The notes under the pieces were generated by a model that saw only the letters and a list, made by a program, of their open reading frames with translations, had not been told where the DNA came from and made no database searches. 64,000 bases of DNA. Source: Ascidiaceihabitans donghaensis (lineage in GTDB: Bacteria > Pseudomonadota > Alphaproteobacteria > Rhodobacterales > Rhodobacteraceae). The translations under genes were made by a program, and so were the position numbers. Numbering within the stretch: position 1 is the stretch's first letter; the number at the start of each line of letters is the position of its first letter. Below are positions 59,366 to 64,000 of this stretch, piece after piece. The stretch spans positions 2,170,001 through 2,234,000 of the forward strand of contig NZ_OMOR01000001.1 in assembly GCF_900302465.1 (NCBI RefSeq), written 5' to 3'.

Positions 59366-61117
59366 ATGACACGCCAAATGACCGGAGCGAAAATGGTTGT
59401 TCAAGCCCTGATTGATCAGGGTGTCGACACAGTATTCGGATATCCTGGTGGTGCTGTGCTACCAATTTATGACGAGATTTTTCAGCAAAACTCTATCAAA
59501 CATATTCTTGTTCGCCATGAACAAGGTGCCGTGCATGCCGCCGAAGGCTATGCGCGATCCACCGGCAAACCCGGCGTTTGCCTTGTGACATCAGGTCCCG
59601 GTGCAACGAACGCAGTGACCGGGTTGACCGATGCGCTTTTGGACAGCATTCCGATTGTTGTTCTGACGGGTCAGGTGCCCACATTCATGATCGGCTCTGA
59701 CGCCTTTCAGGAAGCCGACACCGTTGGCATCACGCGCCCCTGCACCAAACACAATTGGCTGGTCAAAGAGACGGACGCACTGTCCGGCGTGCTGCACGAA
59801 GCTTTTCATGTGGCCACCAATGGCCGTCCCGGCCCGGTTTTGGTCGACATCCCGAAAGACGTACAGTTCGCCAACGGCCAATACACCGAAAAGAAACCGT
59901 CGGTGTCACATTACCAGCCCAAATTGAAGGGCGACATGGAAGAGATCGAAGAACTGGTCGCCGCGATTGAAAAGGCCAAACGCCCCTTGTTTTACACGGG
60001 CGGCGGCGTGATTAACTCTGGCCCCGGTGCCAGCCAGTTGCTGCGCGAACTTGTTGGCGCCACAAACTTCCCCATCACATCGACATTGATGGGCCTTGGC
60101 TCATACCCTGCGTCTGGCAACAATTGGCTGGGGATGCTGGGCATGCACGGGCTATACGAAGCCAACATGGCCATGCATGACTGCGATTTGATGATCAACA
60201 TTGGCGCACGGTTTGACGACCGTATCACCGGATTGATCAGTGCGTTCAGCCCAAAATCCAAAAAGGCCCACATCGATATCGATCCATCGTCCATCAACAA
60301 GGTGATCCGCGTCGACATTCCGATTGTGGGTGACGTGGGCCATGTGTTGGAGGACATTCTGAAGGTTTGGAAATCACGCGGTCGCAAAACGAACGTGGAC
60401 GCTGTTGGCAAATGGTGGGGCCAGATCAACGAATGGCGCAAGGTCGACTGCTTGAAGTTCACGCAAAAGGGCAAAACCATCAAGCCGCAGTACGCATTGC
60501 AGCGGCTTGAGGCATTGACCAAGGGTCACGATCGCTACATCACGACCGAAGTGGGCCAACACCAGATGTGGGCTGCACAATATCTGGGCTTTGAAGATCC
60601 AAACCGCTGGATGACATCGGGTGGTCTGGGAACAATGGGCTACGGGTTCCCTGCCTCAATCGGCGTGCAAATGGGCCATCCGGAAGCTTTGGTCATCAAT
60701 GTTGCAGGCGAAGCCAGCTGGTTGATGAACATGCAAGAGCTGGGCACCGCGATGCAATACAATTTGCCGGTCAAACAGTTCATTTTGAACAACGAACGCC
60801 TTGGCATGGTGCGCCAGTGGCAGGAGCTTTTGCATGGTGAACGCTATTCGTCCAGCTGGTCGGAAAGCCTGCCCGACTTTGTGAAGTTGGCCGAAGCCTT
60901 CGGGGCCAAAGGCATCATTTGTTCAGACCCCGATGATTTGGACGACGCCATCATGGAAATGTTGAACCATGACGGGCCGGTGCTGTTCGATTGTTTGGTC
61001 GAAAAACACGAAAACTGCTTCCCGATGATCCCGTCGGGCAAGGCCCACAATGAAATGTTGCTGGGCGAAGCCGACACCCAAGGTGTGATCGACGCAAAAG
61101 GCTCTGTTCTGGTTTAA
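59366..61117 (+). CDS. ilvI: Acetolactate synthase, large catalytic subunit
   Basis: This 583-residue TPP/FAD enzyme makes acetolactate or acetohydroxybutyrate, the first common step of Val, Leu and Ile synthesis. The start GAKMVVQALIDQGVDTVFGYPGGAVLP is typical, and VRHEQGAVHAAEGYARSTG carries the catalytic Glu. The TPP-binding segment reads VINVAGEASWLMNMQELGTA, where the usual Gly-Asp of the GDG-like motif is Gly-Glu. The C-terminal FVKLAEAFGAKG and EKHENCFPMIPSGKAHNEM close the protein. It is under the attenuator upstream. The small subunit gene ilvH follows at 63370, but a kinase gene on the other strand lies between. Confidence 0.95.
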   Translation: MTRQMTGAKMVVQALIDQGVDTVFGYPGGAVLPIYDEIFQQNSIKHILVRHEQGAVHAAEGYARSTGKPGVCLVTSGPGATNAVTGLTDALLDSIPIVVLTGQVPTFMIGSDAFQEADTVGITRPCTKHNWLVKETDALSGVLHEAFHVATNGRPGPVLVDIPKDVQFANGQYTEKKPSVSHYQPKLKGDMEEIEELVAAIEKAKRPLFYTGGGVINSGPGASQLLRELVGATNFPITSTLMGLGSYPASGNNWLGMLGMHGLYEANMAMHDCDLMINIGARFDDRITGLISAFSPKSKKAHIDIDPSSINKVIRVDIPIVGDVGHVLEDILKVWKSRGRKTNVDAVGKWWGQINEWRKVDCLKFTQKGKTIKPQYALQRLEALTKGHDRYITTEVGQHQMWAAQYLGFEDPNRWMTSGGLGTMGYGFPASIGVQMGHPEALVINVAGEASWLMNMQELGTAMQYNLPVKQFILNNERLGMVRQWQELLHGERYSSSWSESLPDFVKLAEAFGAKGIICSDPDDLDDAIMEMLNHDGPVLFDCLVEKHENCFPMIPSGKAHNEMLLGEADTQGVIDAKGSVLV

Positions 61118-61132
61118 TTCAGGCGCACAACA

Positions 61133-61158
61133 ACCGGGGCTGGCGCGCCTGCCCCGGT
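61133..61158. terminator. Hairpin between convergent ilvI and hybrid kinase genes
   Basis: ACCGGGGC and GCCCCGGT form a perfect eight-pair stem with a ten-base loop. The flanks are only weakly T-rich (TTGTTG on the minus strand), so it is a probable, not certain, terminator for one or both genes. Confidence 0.45.
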
Positions 61159-61172
61159 GCTTAGCTTGGTGC

Positions 61173-63227
61173 TTAGCTGGCGATACGCAAATGCCGGTCC
61201 AGACAGGTCAAAAGGTCATCCAGACGCACAGGTTTGGTCAAAAAGTCATCCATCCCCGCATCTTGCGCCGCTTCTTTGTCTTTATCGAACGCATTGCCCG
61301 TCAAGGCCACGATTGGGCAACGCGTCTTCCCATTGTTCTGTTCAAATGACCGGATTGTTACGCTGGCTTCCAGACCGCTCATGACGGGCATGGACAAGTC
61401 CATCAAAACCAAATCAAACCGTTCATCCATGTAAATCTCGCACGCCCGTTCACCGTTGTTGGCCGCCACGATGGTAACACCGTTTTTTTCCAACATTCGC
61501 CGCACGACCAACTGGTTGGTCTTGTTATCTTCGGCCACCAGGACCCGCACGCCTTCGAAGCATGTATGATCATGTCGTGCCTCAACTTCGGGAGTTTTGA
61601 GGCTGGCGGCTGCCTCTTCTAAAGGCATGACCACGCAAAACCGCGACCCCTTTCCCAAACGGGATGTTACAGACAGGGTGCCGCCCATGACTTCTACGAT
61701 GTTGCGCGTGATGGACAGTCCAAGGCCAGTTCCCTCGAAACCTCGCCGCAAGCCTGCATCGACTTGTTCGAACGGTGTAAAAATATTATCCAGCATTTCT
61801 TCGGGGATACCGATGCCTGTGTCAGACACCGCAAATGCAAGAAGCCCGGTTTTCGGGTTTCGCGTCACAGTCAGGGCAACACGTCCTTGCCGCGTAAACT
61901 TCACAGCATTGCCAAGCAAATTTAACAAGACCTGACGCAATCGAAATGCATCGCCCATCACATCCGCCGGCACGTCCGGATCGACATGCAGGCTTAAATC
62001 CAGCCCGGTAGACTGCGCAAGCGGGTTCAACAACCCGCAAACTTCGTACAACAGGCTGCGCAATTCATAAGGTTCCAGTTTTAGCTCAAGATGCCCAGCT
62101 TCTATCTTGGAGAAATCCAGAATGTCCGAAATCAACCCCGTCAAAGCCAAAGCAGAAGACCGGATCGTTTCAATATATTCTTGTTGATCCGTGTCCAATT
62201 CGCTTTGCGCGAGCATATCGGCCATGCCGACGATGCCATTCATCGGTGTCCGGATTTCATGGCTCATGGTGGCAAGAAAATTTGACTTGGTGGTCGCAGC
62301 CACCTCGGCAGCATCTTTGGCTTCTTGCAGCATCAGATTATGTGCATGTAATTCTGTGACATCTGAATGCACTAGAATGTAGCCACCGTTGCGGCGCATA
62401 CTCGAGGTCACGGAACAGGTCCGGTTCAAACCGGGAATGTCGATCAATACAGGTCGCATGGCCATGGTTTCTTCCTCGAAGCGCTTGCGCAATACGTCGT
62501 CCTTGGACACATGCCCCCGCTCTACCAGTTTGCGGGTGAGATCTTTCACCAATGTTCCCGGCATCACGTCATCATCATCAAGATCAAACAGTTTCCGGTA
62601 TGCCGGATTCACCATGATGACTTCATTTTCCGGGTCAAACAGCTTGTGCTTGGAGGTCACAATCAACCCTTCCCCCATCGCTTCCAATACCTCGCTGAGA
62701 AGTTTGTTGTTGGCCTCCAGCTCTGCGTTGCGGGTGGACAGTTCACGTTCAAGCGCATCTGCACGCGACTTGAGCCCGTAGACCAGACCGGATGTTGCGC
62801 CCGCCTTTTCGATTGTGTGCGTGACATGAATGCTGATGCCGTTGAAACCGCGAAACGCACCCTTGTCGTCGAAGACCGGAATAGCACTGTCCATCAAAAC
62901 CACGCGCGTTCCGTCTTTCATGTTTCGTTCGTAGCATAAGTTGTTAAACGGTCGTTGCGCGCGTAAGGCCGAATAATAGGCATCTATGCCTGCTTCGGTT
63001 TTGGCGTCACCATAGATAGGATCCAAGATCGAAATGCCCGTTAAATCGGAATGCGTGGATCCGGTGATCACGCCGACATTGTCGCTGAGATACGTCAAGG
63101 TATAGTTTTCATCGACGCTCCAAAACCAGCCAGGCAATGTGTCCAGCATAGGCGCCCAATCGCGGGACAACGCCGCCAGCCCGTCGGGTGCACCAAATGC
63201 TTGATCGATCAGATTTTGCAGCAACAT
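61173..63227 (-). CDS. Cytoplasmic PAS hybrid histidine kinase/response regulator
   Basis: This 684-residue protein has no membrane helix. Residues about 25-140 form a PAS domain (WFWSVDENYTLTYLSDNVG), and a second PAS lies at about 180-290 with a coiled linker before it. HisKA has the H-box NFLATMSHEIRTPMNGIVGM (His323), the HATPase has VLLNLLGNAVKFTRQG, VSDTGIGIPEEML and GTGLGLSITRNIVEVMGG, and a C-terminal receiver has VRVLVAEDNKTNQLVV and FDLVLMDLSMPVMSG (Asp610). A separate phosphotransferase and output regulator are expected elsewhere. It is inserted, on the opposite strand, between ilvI and ilvH. Confidence 0.93.
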   Translation of the reverse strand: MLLQNLIDQAFGAPDGLAALSRDWAPMLDTLPGWFWSVDENYTLTYLSDNVGVITGSTHSDLTGISILDPIYGDAKTEAGIDAYYSALRAQRPFNNLCYERNMKDGTRVVLMDSAIPVFDDKGAFRGFNGISIHVTHTIEKAGATSGLVYGLKSRADALERELSTRNAELEANNKLLSEVLEAMGEGLIVTSKHKLFDPENEVIMVNPAYRKLFDLDDDDVMPGTLVKDLTRKLVERGHVSKDDVLRKRFEEETMAMRPVLIDIPGLNRTCSVTSSMRRNGGYILVHSDVTELHAHNLMLQEAKDAAEVAATTKSNFLATMSHEIRTPMNGIVGMADMLAQSELDTDQQEYIETIRSSALALTGLISDILDFSKIEAGHLELKLEPYELRSLLYEVCGLLNPLAQSTGLDLSLHVDPDVPADVMGDAFRLRQVLLNLLGNAVKFTRQGRVALTVTRNPKTGLLAFAVSDTGIGIPEEMLDNIFTPFEQVDAGLRRGFEGTGLGLSITRNIVEVMGGTLSVTSRLGKGSRFCVVMPLEEAAASLKTPEVEARHDHTCFEGVRVLVAEDNKTNQLVVRRMLEKNGVTIVAANNGERACEIYMDERFDLVLMDLSMPVMSGLEASVTIRSFEQNNGKTRCPIVALTGNAFDKDKEAAQDAGMDDFLTKPVRLDDLLTCLDRHLRIAS

Positions 63228-63369
63228 CGACTGTCTCTTTCTGTGCTTTTTCCCCTCATATCGCCAAGCTCTTAATCGACAATTATCAAGCTCAAAAAAA
63301 CAGTGTTTCTCTGGTCATTTGACAGGAACAGCGGTAGGCTTAAACATCGTTTGCGTAAGGAAAAATCCC

Positions 63370-63930
63370 ATGTCCGCTCTGAAGATCAAAAAAGGTGCTT
63401 CATCCAAATCCGCATATAACTTGCGGCCCACGTTTTCAGACGTCATTGAACGTCACACGTTGGCGGTCTTGGTCGAAAATGAACCCGGTGTTCTGGCGCG
63501 TGTGATTGGGTTGTTTTCAGGACGCGGGTACAACATTGAAAGCCTGACGGTGGCTGAAGTGGACCATCAGGGTCATCTAAGCCGCATCACCATTGTCACC
63601 GCCGGCACCCCGCAAGTGATCGAACAGATCAAGGCGCAGCTGGGACGGATCGTGACAGTACACGAAGTACACGATCTGACTGTAGAGGGCCCTTGCGTTG
63701 AACGCGAACTGGCCATGTTCAAAGTGGCCAGTACCGGAGATAAACGTGTCGAAGCCCTGCGGCTTGCGGATATTTTCCGGGCCAACGTGGTGGACAGCAC
63801 GCTTGAAAGCTTTGTTTTTGAAATTACCGGTGCGCCCGAAAAAATTGACGCTTTCGCTGATCTGATGCGCCCCTTGGGGCTTGCTGATGTCGCACGCACC
63901 GGTGTTGCCGCCCTGTCACGCGGCGATTAA
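63370..63930 (+). CDS. ilvH: Acetolactate synthase, small regulatory subunit
   Basis: This 186-residue subunit activates IlvI and gives it feedback control by valine. The ACT domain reads HTLAVLVENEPGVLARVIGLFSGRGYNIESLTVAEVDHQGHLSRITIV (residues about 30-78), with the PGVLxR and RGYNIESL signatures. The second half, VERELAMFKVAS and DIFRANVVDSTLESFVFEITG, completes the family. The ATG at 63370 has AAGGAAAA before it; a longer upstream frame is rejected. An N-terminal extension of about 25 residues precedes the ACT domain. Because a kinase gene lies between ilvI and ilvH, it probably has its own promoter at 63228-63369. Confidence 0.95.
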   Translation: MSALKIKKGASSKSAYNLRPTFSDVIERHTLAVLVENEPGVLARVIGLFSGRGYNIESLTVAEVDHQGHLSRITIVTAGTPQVIEQIKAQLGRIVTVHEVHDLTVEGPCVERELAMFKVASTGDKRVEALRLADIFRANVVDSTLESFVFEITGAPEKIDAFADLMRPLGLADVARTGVAALSRGD

Positions 63931-64000
63931 ACGTCTACGCGCCCTGCACGTTGCGTTTGTTTGGTGTAGTTGGTGTCTCAGGCACTGGCCGGAATGGAAT

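Overview
The window looks like a chromosomal segment of a Roseobacter-group alphaproteobacterium (Rhodobacterales). The evidence is a complete Paracoccus-type sox cluster, a C4-type 5-aminolevulinate synthase (hemA), the CtrA-pathway phosphotransferase ChpT, the olsBA ornithine-lipid pair, three-component TRAP transport, an L21 protein with a C-terminal helix-hairpin-helix tail, and families typical of the order (DUF3553, DUF2852, DUF1289, Bpt). The genus is not resolved. Genes are densely packed, with many ATGA/GTGA overlaps. I see no insertion sequence, prophage, CRISPR array or rRNA; the only RNA gene I am sure of is one tRNA-Ser(CGA).

Layout. 1-6.4 kb: metabolic genes (truncated acyl-CoA dehydrogenase, two zinc-independent oxidoreductases, phosphatase, MaoC dehydratase, aroQ with a LuxR solo, CsbD, class II aldolase). 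6.8-9.6 kb: EamA exporter and the rpsB-tsf operon with a good promoter. 9.9-13.4 kb: cyclase-FHA protein, olsB-olsA, DUF3553, chpT. 13.4-19.6 kb, all minus strand: rplU-rpmA, then GNAT-LysE-GNAT-obgE-proB-proA. 19.8-21.7 kb: two DUF2059 proteins and tRNA-Ser. 21.8-26.3 kb, plus strand: DUF2892 protein, FAD oxidoreductase, two metallo-beta-lactamase-fold proteins and a YeeE/YedE transporter, a probable sulfur accessory arm. 26.3-37.8 kb, minus strand: soxVWXYZABCDEF followed by DUF302 and hemA. 37.9-39.8 kb, plus strand: soxS-soxR-soxT. 39.9-51.3 kb: housekeeping genes (Dps with an Irr-box, PIN protein, rlmI, glnE, YbaK, bpt, a second CcdA/thioredoxin pair, an IPNS-like oxygenase). 51.3-59 kb: a TRAP transporter with an unusually long large permease, divergent from a Cache histidine kinase/NarL-type regulator pair and a soluble MCP-like protein. 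59.2-63.9 kb: ilvI behind a classical leader-peptide attenuator, and ilvH, separated by an opposing hybrid histidine kinase.

How it works together. The sox genes encode the periplasmic thiosulfate-oxidising system: SoxXA (c-type cytochromes), SoxYZ (carrier, terminal GGCGG), SoxB (hydrolase), SoxCD (sulfur dehydrogenase) and SoxEF (diheme cytochrome and flavoprotein). SoxV, SoxW and SoxS supply reductant to the periplasm. SoxR is a BigR/SqrR-type ArsR repressor with two cysteines, and a perfect ATTC-N8-GAAT site lies between soxX and soxW. Placing hemA downstream of the sox genes fits the large heme demand of the system.

The most interesting regulatory items are the ilv attenuator (15-residue leader with LVVIL, a 9-bp antiterminator and an overlapping terminator), a perfect Irr-box palindrome before dps, the ATTC-N8-GAAT site in sox, an internal terminator between soxA and soxB, and a structured, terminator-ended intergenic stretch near 6.54-6.76 kb that may be a small RNA. 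I found no wholly new multi-gene system. The best candidates for undescribed biology are the sulfur accessory arm, with its metallo-beta-lactamase protein lacking the HxHxDH motif, and the hybrid kinase lodged between ilvI and ilvH.
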